NCBI GenBank assembly: GCA_025056515.1
Contig: JANWWB010000279.1
Location: 1 to 9,798 of the forward strand
From: Anaerolineales bacterium
Lineage (GTDB): Bacteria > Chloroflexota > Anaerolineae > Anaerolineales > Villigracilaceae
Reading direction: 5' to 3'
DNA: 9,798 nt
The notes below the pieces were generated by a model, which ran no database searches, was not told where the DNA came from, and saw only the letters and a program-made list of their open reading frames with translations. Every line of letters begins with the position of its first letter. Within the stretch, counting starts at the first letter, position 1. A program made the position numbers and the translations under genes. Below are positions 1 to 6,459 of the stretch, piece after piece.

Positions 1-1146
1 ACATCCACCGATGTCTCCTTGATTGATGGAAAACCGCAACTCACCACCGAAGCTACTGTTGGCGGGTATCCGATTCGTGTTCCGCTCCTGGATATTCACA
101 CCATTGGGGCAGGAGGTGGTTCAATAGCTCGCGTGGATGCAGGCGGAGCGCTACGTGTCGGTCCCGAATCGGCAGGTGCAGATCCCGGCCCGGCTTGCTA
201 CGGGCGCGGCGGTGACCAGCCCACGGTTACCGATGCTAACGTCGTCCTGGGGCGCATTCCGCCGGAGCATTTTCTCGGCGGCGAGATGCCGTTGGAGTAC
301 GGCCGTGCTTACGCCGTTCTAGAGCGCCTGGGGCGTGAACTCGGTTTGACCGCCGAACAGGCTGCTCTCGGCGTAGTTGCCGTTGCCAATGCCCATATGG
401 AACGTGCCCTACGCGTGATCTCGGTCGAGCGTGGCCGCGACCCGCGTGCCTTCACGTTGCTTTCCTTCGGTGGCGCAGGCGGATTGCATGCCACGGACCT
501 AGCGCGTGCCCTGGATATCCGTCGCGTCCTGGTTCCCCCACTGGCATCTACCCTCTCTGCCTTTGGAATGCTGGCTGCTGATGTGGTGAAAGACTATACC
601 CTGACGGTCATGCTCACCGATGCGACGCCTGTGGATGAACTTGCTGCCCGCTTTGAGCCGCTCGTACAACGTGGCCGCTGCGATTTGCTGGCTGAGGGCG
701 TCTTGGAAGCTGATATCCGGATTGAGTGTCTTCTGGATATGCGCTATCGTGGCCAGTCTTACGAATTGATTGTTCCATTTAGCAAGACGGTGTACATGGA
801 CTTTCACAGCCGGCATTTTAGTCAGTATGGATACGCAGATACAAACGCGCCGGTTGAGGTGGTCAACCTCCGGGTGCGGGCTATTGGTTTGACTGCGGCC
901 CCGCCTCTTGTCCGGCAGCCGCTGGAGGGGCCAGATCCGGAAGCAGCGCGCCTAGGGACGCGGGAAGTGCTCTTTGAGCAGGGTCTCCTGCCCACACCGC
1001 TCTACCGCGCTGAGGCGCTTCGGCCGGGCAACCGGCTGACGGGTCCTGCAGTGATTGTCCGCGCCGATACCACTGTCCTGTTAGGGCCGTCCGATTGCGC
1101 TGTGGTGGATGAGTTTGCTAATCTACTCATCGAGGTGGGTTCGTGA
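1..1146 (+). CDS. hyuA: Hydantoinase/oxoprolinase subunit A, C-terminal part (5' end outside window)
   Basis: This is the ATP-dependent A subunit of the HyuA/HyuB family (N-methylhydantoinase, 5-oxoprolinase, acetone/acetophenone carboxylase relatives), which uses ATP to activate a cyclic amide or carbonyl substrate in the cytoplasm. The reading frame is open from base 1, starting with TSTDVS, which matches a family motif normally in mid-protein. About 381 residues are present of a usual ~650-700. Family landmarks in order are DIHTIGAGGGSIA (bases 91-129), GADPGPACYGRGG, TDANVVLGR, FGGAGGLHA (around 466-495) and LSAFGMLAADV, followed by the C-terminal domain. The first ATG in frame (base 19) is internal and is not the true start. 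Its stop overlaps the next gene's GTG start by 4 nt (GTGA), which implies translational coupling. The family is secure; the substrate cannot be told from sequence. Confidence 0.93.
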   Translation, partial: TSTDVSLIDGKPQLTTEATVGGYPIRVPLLDIHTIGAGGGSIARVDAGGALRVGPESAGADPGPACYGRGGDQPTVTDANVVLGRIPPEHFLGGEMPLEYGRAYAVLERLGRELGLTAEQAALGVVAVANAHMERALRVISVERGRDPRAFTLLSFGGAGGLHATDLARALDIRRVLVPPLASTLSAFGMLAADVVKDYTLTVMLTDATPVDELAARFEPLVQRGRCDLLAEGVLEADIRIECLLDMRYRGQSYELIVPFSKTVYMDFHSRHFSQYGYADTNAPVEVVNLRVRAIGLTAAPPLVRQPLEGPDPEAARLGTREVLFEQGLLPTPLYRAEALRPGNRLTGPAVIVRADTTVLLGPSDCAVVDEFANLLIEVGS

Positions 1147-2762
1147 GTTATAATCCTATCCAACTCGAAATCTTCAAGCATCTTTTCGCCGCCATTGCCG
1201 AGGAGATGGGGACAGTCCTGCGCAAATCGTCCTACTCGCCCAATATCAAAGAGCGGCGCGATTTTTCCTGTGCTGTGTTCGACGCTCAAGGACGGTTGGC
1301 TGCCCAGGCGGCGCATATCCCGGTGCATTTGGGGGCCATGCCGCTCTCGGTGCAGGCGGCGGTGGAACGTTTCCGTGGCGCTCTGCACCCTGGCGATATT
1401 ATCGTGTTGAACGATCCCTTCCACGGCGGCACACATTTGCCGGATATTACGATGGTCTCGCCGGTTTTTTTCACCACCAAGCCCAACGAGGGCAGCGAGA
1501 ACCACAAAAAACCAGAAGTCGGAAGGTCTGTTGAACCTGATTGTTCTCCGGTACTCATCGGTTTTGTCGCTTCCCGCGCCCACCATGCCGATGTAGGTGG
1601 GATGACGCCCGGTTCGATGCCGGTGGCGCGCGAAATCTACCAGGAGGGGCTGATTCTGCCGCCGGTCAAACTGGCGCGCTGCGGCAAGGTGGACGAGGAT
1701 ATTCTGCAACTCATCCTGGCGAACGTCCGCACGCCGGAGGAGCGGCGCGGCGACCTACTGGCGCAGATAGCCGCCAACCGGCGCGGGGCAGAACGTTTCT
1801 TGGAGTTGGTAGCCCGCTACGGCTTGGATGAGGTGAGTAAGGCCATGGAACAACTCTTAGCGTATACCGAACGACTGACACGCCGTCTGCTGGCTTCCCT
1901 GCCTGACGGAACGTACCGTTTCGAGGACGCCCTCGATAATGACGGCGTGACCGAAGCGCCTGTCCCCATCCGCGTGGCCGTGACGATCGCCGGCGAGGAG
2001 GCGGTGGTAGACTTCACCGGCTCTGCGCCGCAGCAGCAGGGCAGCGTCAACGCGGTGGAGGCAATCACGCTCTCCGCCGTCTATTACGTTTTCCGCTGTC
2101 TGCTCGGCCTGGATACGCCGAACAACGCCGGCTGCCTTGCGCCGATCAAAGTGATTGCTCCGCCTGGCACGGTTGTTAACGCTCTACCACCTGCTCCAGT
2201 GGCTGGCGGGAATGTGGAAACCAGTCAGCGCATCGTCGACGTGCTGCTTGGCGCGCTGGCGCAGGCTTGTCCGGAGCGCGTTCCGGCAGCCAGCCAGGGG
2301 ACGATGAATAATGTGACGATTGGGGGGCGGGGATTCACCTACTACGAAACCATTGGCGGAGGCGCTGGAGCGCGTCCGAACGCGGACGGTGTTTCCGCCA
2401 TCCACTCGCACATGACGAACACACTGAACACACCGATCGAGGCATTGGAATACGCCTACCCGCTGCGCGTCCGCCGCTATGAAATCCGGCGCGGCTCCGG
2501 CGGGGAGGGGCGCTTCCGCGGCGGCGACGGCATCGTGCGCGAAATCGAAGTCCTGACCGACTGCACCGTCACCTTGCTGACCGAGCGCCGCGTCCTTGCC
2601 CCTTATGGTCTGGCAGGCGGAGGGCCTGGAAAGTGCGGGGAAAACATCCTCATCCGAGGAGGGGAGGAGATCCCCTTGCCGGGCAAGGGATCGGTGGTCT
2701 TGAAAGCCGGCGATGTGCTTTCGATCCGCACGCCGGGGGGCGGAGGGTATGGGGTAAAATGA
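1143..2762 (+). CDS. hyuB: Hydantoinase/oxoprolinase subunit B
   Basis: This is the partner B subunit (539 aa), predicted to form the catalytic complex with the preceding A subunit. Start is the GTG that overlaps the upstream stop. Family signatures are clear: an N-terminal SPNIKERRDFSCAVFD segment (residues 32-47), AAHIPVHLGAMP (56-67), LNDPFHGGTHLPDI (89-102), SRAHHADVGG (144-153), and a glycine-rich C-terminus with GGSGGEGRFRGGDGIVRE-like spacing and a final TPGGGGYG. The histidines and aspartates in these motifs are the type expected to bind metal. The odd point is residues ~107-136, between DITMVSP and LIGFVASR, where relatives carry only a few residues but this protein has about 25-29 extra, charged ones (KPNEGSENHKKPE...). 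The remainder is full length with no frameshift. Substrate unknown: N-methylhydantoin, 5-oxoproline or another cyclic amide are possible, and carboxylase-type chemistry is not excluded. Confidence 0.94.
   Translation: MSYNPIQLEIFKHLFAAIAEEMGTVLRKSSYSPNIKERRDFSCAVFDAQGRLAAQAAHIPVHLGAMPLSVQAAVERFRGALHPGDIIVLNDPFHGGTHLPDITMVSPVFFTTKPNEGSENHKKPEVGRSVEPDCSPVLIGFVASRAHHADVGGMTPGSMPVAREIYQEGLILPPVKLARCGKVDEDILQLILANVRTPEERRGDLLAQIAANRRGAERFLELVARYGLDEVSKAMEQLLAYTERLTRRLLASLPDGTYRFEDALDNDGVTEAPVPIRVAVTIAGEEAVVDFTGSAPQQQGSVNAVEAITLSAVYYVFRCLLGLDTPNNAGCLAPIKVIAPPGTVVNALPPAPVAGGNVETSQRIVDVLLGALAQACPERVPAASQGTMNNVTIGGRGFTYYETIGGGAGARPNADGVSAIHSHMTNTLNTPIEALEYAYPLRVRRYEIRRGSGGEGRFRGGDGIVREIEVLTDCTVTLLTERRVLAPYGLAGGGPGKCGENILIRGGEEIPLPGKGSVVLKAGDVLSIRTPGGGGYGVK
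1461..1552 (+). repeat. In-frame insertion with 9-nt periodicity inside hyuB, flanked by CCGGT direct repeats
   Basis: The stretch between bases 1475 and 1519 reads as five loosely repeated 9-mers (CACCAAGCC, CAACGAGGG, CAGCGAGAA, CCACAAAAA, ACCAGAAGT), rough pattern CAnCnAGnn. It is preceded by a run of seven T. CCGGT occurs at 1461-1465 and again at 1548-1552, exactly 87 nt (29 codons) apart. Removing one copy plus the interval would rejoin the protein as MVSPV-LIGFVASR, close to the family consensus. This looks like a small repeat element that landed in frame. Alternative: a natural loop expansion by local duplication. Confidence 0.5.
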
Positions 2763-2794
2763 TGTGCGATGCACTTTAGAAGTACGTCGCACAT
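2762..2794 (+). other. Stem-loop between hyuB stop and the next ribosome-binding site
   Basis: Arms at 2762-2775 and 2781-2794 can pair over 14 positions: 12 Watson-Crick pairs, one G-U and one C-A mismatch, with a 5-nt TTAGA loop. The outer eight pairs (ATGTGCGA/TCGCACAT) are perfect. The stem starts on the last base of the hyuB stop codon and ends immediately before the AAGG at 2795-2798. There is no T-run after it, so it is not a standard terminator. An RNA processing, stability or translation-spacing role is plausible. Confidence 0.6.
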
Positions 2795-2798
2795 AAGG
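2795..2798 (+). promoter_or_regulatory. Ribosome-binding site deciding the start at 2805
   Basis: AAGG lies 6 nt before the ATG at 2805 and only 3 nt before the ATG at 2802, so 2805 has the better spacing. The earlier in-frame ATG at 2769 sits inside the stem-loop and has no convincing Shine-Dalgarno sequence. Confidence 0.5.
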
Positions 2799-2804
2799 TA
2801 CATG

Positions 2805-3473
2805 ATGGAACTCTGGACGGATTTCACCTTCACCCTGAGCCTGGACGATATCCTGCGCGGCGAGGGGGCAGACCCTGAAACGGTCCGCGCCCGGCGTCTG
2901 GCTTTAGCCGAGGCTGCCGCCGAGGCCCTGCGGCTGGGACTGCCCGCGCTGGCGCCCGCTGCTGCCGTGCAGGAAACGCGTGTCCTCGAACACCGCCACG
3001 AACAAGTGATTCTGGAGGGCGGCAAACTGACCGGCCCGCTCATCACCCGTCACCTGGCGGGGGCAGAACGGGTCGCGGCGGTTGTTTGCACCATTGGACC
3101 GGCATTGGAGCGTCTCGCCGCAGCTCAACAGAATCCCTTGCTGATGCTGGCGCTGGACGGTCTTGGCAACGCGGCGGTGGAGGCGGTCGCGCAGCAGGTC
3201 TGCGCGCAGCTTGCGGAGCGGGCCCAAGCCGCGGGCCTGGAGACGAGCACGCCGCTTTCTCCTGGCGAACCAGAATGGCCGGTTGAAATCGGTCAATCGC
3301 AGATTTTCACCCTACTGAGGCCAAACCCGATGGGGGTGCGTCTCACCGAGGGTGGGATGATGGTCCCAATGAAGTCGCTTTCGTTCGTGGTCGGAATAGG
3401 ACGTCAGATGGCTCGGACCAATCTATGCGACCTGTGCAGTTTGAAGGAAAGGTGCCGCTATCGCCATGATTGA
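2805..3473 (+). CDS. Stand-alone protein resembling the methionine synthase B12-activation domain
   Basis: This 222-aa protein resembles the small stand-alone relatives of the MetH activation domain that occur beside corrinoid-dependent methyltransferases. In MetH that domain binds S-adenosylmethionine and helps return inactive cob(II)alamin to service. The family pattern is visible: VVCTIGPALE, then LMLALDGLGNAAVEA, then TPLSPGEPEWP, then GVRLTEGGMMVPMKSLSFVVGIG. The C-terminus ends in CDLCSLKERCRYR, a C-x2-C-x5-C cluster that could bind metal or an Fe-S cluster. Start is taken at 2805 because AAGG is well spaced there; an 11-12 residue longer form from 2769 is possible but would be translated from within a hairpin. 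Its stop overlaps the start of the following activator gene by 8 nt, so the two are probably made together and act on the same corrinoid protein. The family call comes from remembered patterns and not from an alignment. Confidence 0.8.
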   Translation: MELWTDFTFTLSLDDILRGEGADPETVRARRLALAEAAAEALRLGLPALAPAAAVQETRVLEHRHEQVILEGGKLTGPLITRHLAGAERVAAVVCTIGPALERLAAAQQNPLLMLALDGLGNAAVEAVAQQVCAQLAERAQAAGLETSTPLSPGEPEWPVEIGQSQIFTLLRPNPMGVRLTEGGMMVPMKSLSFVVGIGRQMARTNLCDLCSLKERCRYRHD

Positions 3474-5034
3474 GTTCCGCGTGGATTTCCAGCCGGTGGG
3501 ACGGCGCAGCGTGATCCGCCCCGGACAAACGTTGCTAGAGGCGGCGCAGGTGGCAGGCGTAGGGCTGGCATCTGTCTGCGGTGGCATTGGAACGTGTGAG
3601 CAATGCCGTGTGCAGGTGCTGACCGGCAGTCTGTCCGCACCGACCCCAACTGAAGAAGCCGCCCTGGGCGCAGAGGCGCTGGCCGAAGGTTGGCGGCTGG
3701 CTTGTCAGGCCACAGTACTTTCGGATGTGCGTCTTCACATCCCGCCCGAGTCGCTGACTGCTCCTCAGCGCTTGCAACTTGAAGGACTGGACATGCACGT
3801 TACGCCTGACCCCTTTGTCCGCGCTCCAGGCGCATACGGAATCGCTGTGGACATTGGTACGACCAAACTCGCGGGGTATCTGGTTCACTTGGAGAGCGGG
3901 GAAACAGTTGCCCGAGCCGGGGCGATGAACCCGCAAATAGTCTATGGCGAGGACGTGGTCAGCCGAATTGCCTACGCCGGGCGCAGTCCAGAGAGTGCAC
4001 AGCGACTGCAAGCTGTTTTGATGAAGGCCTTGAATGACCTATTGGAACAGATGTGTGCCGAAGCCCATATCCTCCCAGAGCGTGTTCTGGACGCCGTGCT
4101 GGTGGGTAACACGGCTATGCATCATCTGGCGCTTGGTTTGCCGGTGGAACAGCTTGGGCACGTCCCCTTTGCCCCGGTAACGACCGAGCCACTGACCTTA
4201 CCTGCCGCCTCGCTCGGCCTGACCCTAGGGCCGGGGGCGCAGGTCTATTTCCCACCTGTGATCGCCGGTTATGTCGGCTCGGACCATCTTGCGTTGCTGT
4301 TGACAATAGATCAAATGGACTGTTCGACTTGCCTTGCCCTCGACATCGGTACCAATACCGAGATTGCTCTGCTAGCCGGCGGACGCATCCTTTGTTGTTC
4401 TTGTGCTTCCGGGCCGGCCTTTGAGGGCGCACATATCCAAGAAGGGATGCGCGCTGCTCCGGGGGCGGTGGAACGTGTCCGCTGGAGCGAAGGAAAATTC
4501 CTTTGGCAGACCATCGGCAATCAACCCCCAGTTGGGCTTTGTGGATCTGGGATCCTGGACGCGGTGGCGGCGCTGCTCGACGCTGGCCTGGTGCGTACGA
4601 ATGGGCAACTGCTCTGCGGTGACGAAGTGACGCTCATCCCGGCCGCACAAAGCGGAGTGGGGCGCAACCTGGTCGTCACGCGGCGCGACATCCACGAAAT
4701 TCAACTTGCTAAGGCTGCTGTCCGGTCAGGGGTTGAGACATTGCTCCGGCATGCAGGTCTCGCTGCAGCTGAGCTGGGCAGGTTGATTGTCGCGGGGGCC
4801 TTTGGGACCTATCTCGACGTACGCTCGGCGATGCGTGTAGGAATGTTTCCTTCCCTACCCATGGAGAAGGTCCACCAGGTTGGAAATGCTGCGGGCATAG
4901 GAGCCAAACAGATGCTTCTCTCGGTGACCAAGCGTCGCCAGGCTGAGAGGCTGGCGCAGCAGCTCGGTTACATCGAGCTGGCAACGGATAAGGGGTTTAT
5001 GGAGATGTTCATCAGGCATTTGAACTTAGCCTGA
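3466..5034 (+). CDS. RACo-like ATP-dependent reductive activator of corrinoid proteins (2Fe-2S + ASKHA domains)
   Basis: This 522-aa protein belongs to the RACo/RamA-like activators (DUF4445 / COG3894), which spend ATP to push an electron uphill and reduce oxidised Co(II) corrinoid back to active Co(I). The N-terminal ferredoxin-like domain (~1-90) carries Cys38, Cys44, Cys47 and Cys80 in the C-x5-C-x2-C-xn-C pattern of a plant-type 2Fe-2S cluster. The ASKHA ATPase part begins near residue 125 (AVDIGTTKLAG) and repeats the phosphate-binding signature at 291-299 (ALDIGTNTE). It then shows CCSCASGPAFEGAHI (310-324), GLCGSGILDA (357-366) and a late VAGAFGTYLD. It is somewhat shorter than characterised RACo (about 630 aa). 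The ATG lies inside the end of the preceding gene, with AAGGAAAGG about 13 nt upstream. Its presence strongly implies a corrinoid methyl carrier encoded nearby or elsewhere in the genome. Confidence 0.92.
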   Translation: MIEFRVDFQPVGRRSVIRPGQTLLEAAQVAGVGLASVCGGIGTCEQCRVQVLTGSLSAPTPTEEAALGAEALAEGWRLACQATVLSDVRLHIPPESLTAPQRLQLEGLDMHVTPDPFVRAPGAYGIAVDIGTTKLAGYLVHLESGETVARAGAMNPQIVYGEDVVSRIAYAGRSPESAQRLQAVLMKALNDLLEQMCAEAHILPERVLDAVLVGNTAMHHLALGLPVEQLGHVPFAPVTTEPLTLPAASLGLTLGPGAQVYFPPVIAGYVGSDHLALLLTIDQMDCSTCLALDIGTNTEIALLAGGRILCCSCASGPAFEGAHIQEGMRAAPGAVERVRWSEGKFLWQTIGNQPPVGLCGSGILDAVAALLDAGLVRTNGQLLCGDEVTLIPAAQSGVGRNLVVTRRDIHEIQLAKAAVRSGVETLLRHAGLAAAELGRLIVAGAFGTYLDVRSAMRVGMFPSLPMEKVHQVGNAAGIGAKQMLLSVTKRRQAERLAQQLGYIELATDKGFMEMFIRHLNLA

Positions 5035-5082
5035 TGGATTCTGCCCTGCAGTTGGGCGAATACATCTTCGCAGATAAGCTTT
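5035..5082. other. Convergent intergenic spacer without a clear terminator
   Basis: The 48 nt between the two stop codons contain only a 4-bp GCCC/GGGC stem (5043-5057) around a CTGCAG. It is not followed by a T-run on either strand. Read-through between the converging units cannot be excluded. Confidence 0.4.
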
Positions 5083-6450
5083 TCAAGCACTTTCTGGCTT
5101 GCGCCGTAGCGAGATCTTTTGTCTCGTCTCATGATGCACTTCGCGCGAGAGAGGATAAAAGAGGGCAAAAACAATCCCACCCAGCAAGAAAAGGGAGGGC
5201 ATGGGTCCCATTAAGAAGCGGATTGCATTTACTGCCGATTCGGGTTGCTCGGCGCTATTCGGCAAGAAACCGCTGGCATCGAGCAAGAGCAGGACTAGAG
5301 GCAAGGCGATCGAGACGGCAATTTTGCGGAAGAGTGTCACGAGGGCATAGAACATTCCCTCGTGTCGCGCTCCCGATTCGAGTTCGTCCACTTCGACCGC
5401 ATCTGGAATCATCGCCCAGGTCAGCACGTGCACTGCCGAGACTCCCACGCCTGCCAAGGCAGCCAAAGTCAGCACAATTCCCAGCCCAAGGGTGGGTGGG
5501 ATGAAAATCAGTGTCACCATGACAGCAGATAAGAACAGCATTCCAAGGATGTAGGCCTTGCGTTTATCGGTCTTGTGCGCTGCCCAGACCCACAAGGGCA
5601 GGACGATAATCGCAGTAATGAAGACGGTGCCGGCGACAATCGGTGCTTCTTCCTCCATGCCCATCCGGTATTCCAAGAAATAAAATAACTGGTTTTCAAT
5701 GATGGACATCGCTGTCCAGGTAAAGAGAAAGACGCCCATGGCAAAGAGAAACGGACGGTTCTTGCGCGCCGCTTGAAGTGATTCACGCAGGGTGGGTGGA
5801 GTTTGGGCGATGTATTCGGGCTTTTCGCGCGTTCCGAAAAAGGTTAGCAAGATAGGAAGCGAAGCGGCAATCGCAAAGAGAGCGCCCATCAACAGGGCAC
5901 GGTCGGCGTTTTCCGGGACGGTTTCGCCAATAATGGCCAAGGGGACGACAAAGGCCGTCAGACCGCCGATGAGCGAAAAGGCCATGCGGTAACTGGTTAG
6001 CGAGGTGCGCTCATCGTAGTCTTGAGTCAATTCAGGCGTCAAGGCGAAATAGGGCATCGTCACGACCGTTACCATCGTATCGAAGAAGAAAAAGGCCAAG
6101 GCGTAGTACGCAGTCAGAAGCCATTGATTCTCCAAAGGCGGAATCCACCAGAGCATCAAAAAGGACAGTCCAAACGGGATAAAACCGAAAAGCAAAAACG
6201 GGCGGCGCCGTCCCCAACGAGTACGCGTCCTGTCACACAGGTAGCCAATGATAGGATCATTGATGTAATCCCAGGATTTTCCGACAAAAATGGCCAGTGC
6301 TGCCATCCTGGTCGGCAGACCGACAATGTCGGTCATAAAAATGGCGAACAAAACGGCGACGCACGAATCGACAAAGGCAAAGCCAAAATCGGCCGCGCCA
6401 TAAAATAGTTTGGTATACCAAGGCAAGAGGTCTTGTTTTTTGATTTGCAT
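5083..6450 (-). CDS. GPH-family (MelB-like) sugar:cation symporter
   Basis: This 455-aa major-facilitator membrane protein, with about 12 hydrophobic segments, should import a glycoside, sugar or uronate with Na+ or H+. The GPH hallmark is in the second helix region: WDYINDP (Asp61 and Asp65, matching the MelB cation-site pair Asp55/Asp59), followed by the DRTRTRWGRRRP loop (73-84). The other family signature, PDAVEVDELESGARHEG, is at 349-365. The MelB sugar-site residues are partly kept: Asp21 and Arg155 match Asp19 and Arg149. The positions of MelB Asp124 and Trp128 appear to be Thr131 and Phe135, so the substrate probably differs from melibiose; these equivalences were aligned by eye. It starts 9 nt after the upstream acyltransferase stop on the same strand, so the two are likely co-transcribed. 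No strong Shine-Dalgarno is seen. It converges on the RACo-like gene with 48 nt between stops. Confidence 0.92.
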   Translation of the reverse strand: MQIKKQDLLPWYTKLFYGAADFGFAFVDSCVAVLFAIFMTDIVGLPTRMAALAIFVGKSWDYINDPIIGYLCDRTRTRWGRRRPFLLFGFIPFGLSFLMLWWIPPLENQWLLTAYYALAFFFFDTMVTVVTMPYFALTPELTQDYDERTSLTSYRMAFSLIGGLTAFVVPLAIIGETVPENADRALLMGALFAIAASLPILLTFFGTREKPEYIAQTPPTLRESLQAARKNRPFLFAMGVFLFTWTAMSIIENQLFYFLEYRMGMEEEAPIVAGTVFITAIIVLPLWVWAAHKTDKRKAYILGMLFLSAVMVTLIFIPPTLGLGIVLTLAALAGVGVSAVHVLTWAMIPDAVEVDELESGARHEGMFYALVTLFRKIAVSIALPLVLLLLDASGFLPNSAEQPESAVNAIRFLMGPMPSLFLLGGIVFALFYPLSREVHHETRQKISLRRKPESA

Positions 6451-6459
6451 GGTGACTTT

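Noticed and set aside
1002..1709. 235-residue open frame antisense to the hyuA/hyuB junction
   Set aside because: It overlaps two well-supported genes. Its translation has no recognisable motif and is the kind of long antisense frame expected in GC-rich coding sequence. The same holds for 2184-2792 and 3535-4011 on the minus strand.
2769..2804. Upstream ATG at 2769 as the start of the MetH-activation-like gene
   Set aside because: It lies inside the stem-loop, lacks a good ribosome-binding site, and adds residues (HFRSTSHIRYM) unlike the family start. The ATG at 2805 has AAGG at 6 nt.
5034..5504. 156-residue open frame on the + strand after the RACo-like gene
   Set aside because: Almost all of it lies antisense to the C-terminus of the symporter, which has clear family motifs. 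The translation is arginine-rich and low in structure, typical of a shadow frame.
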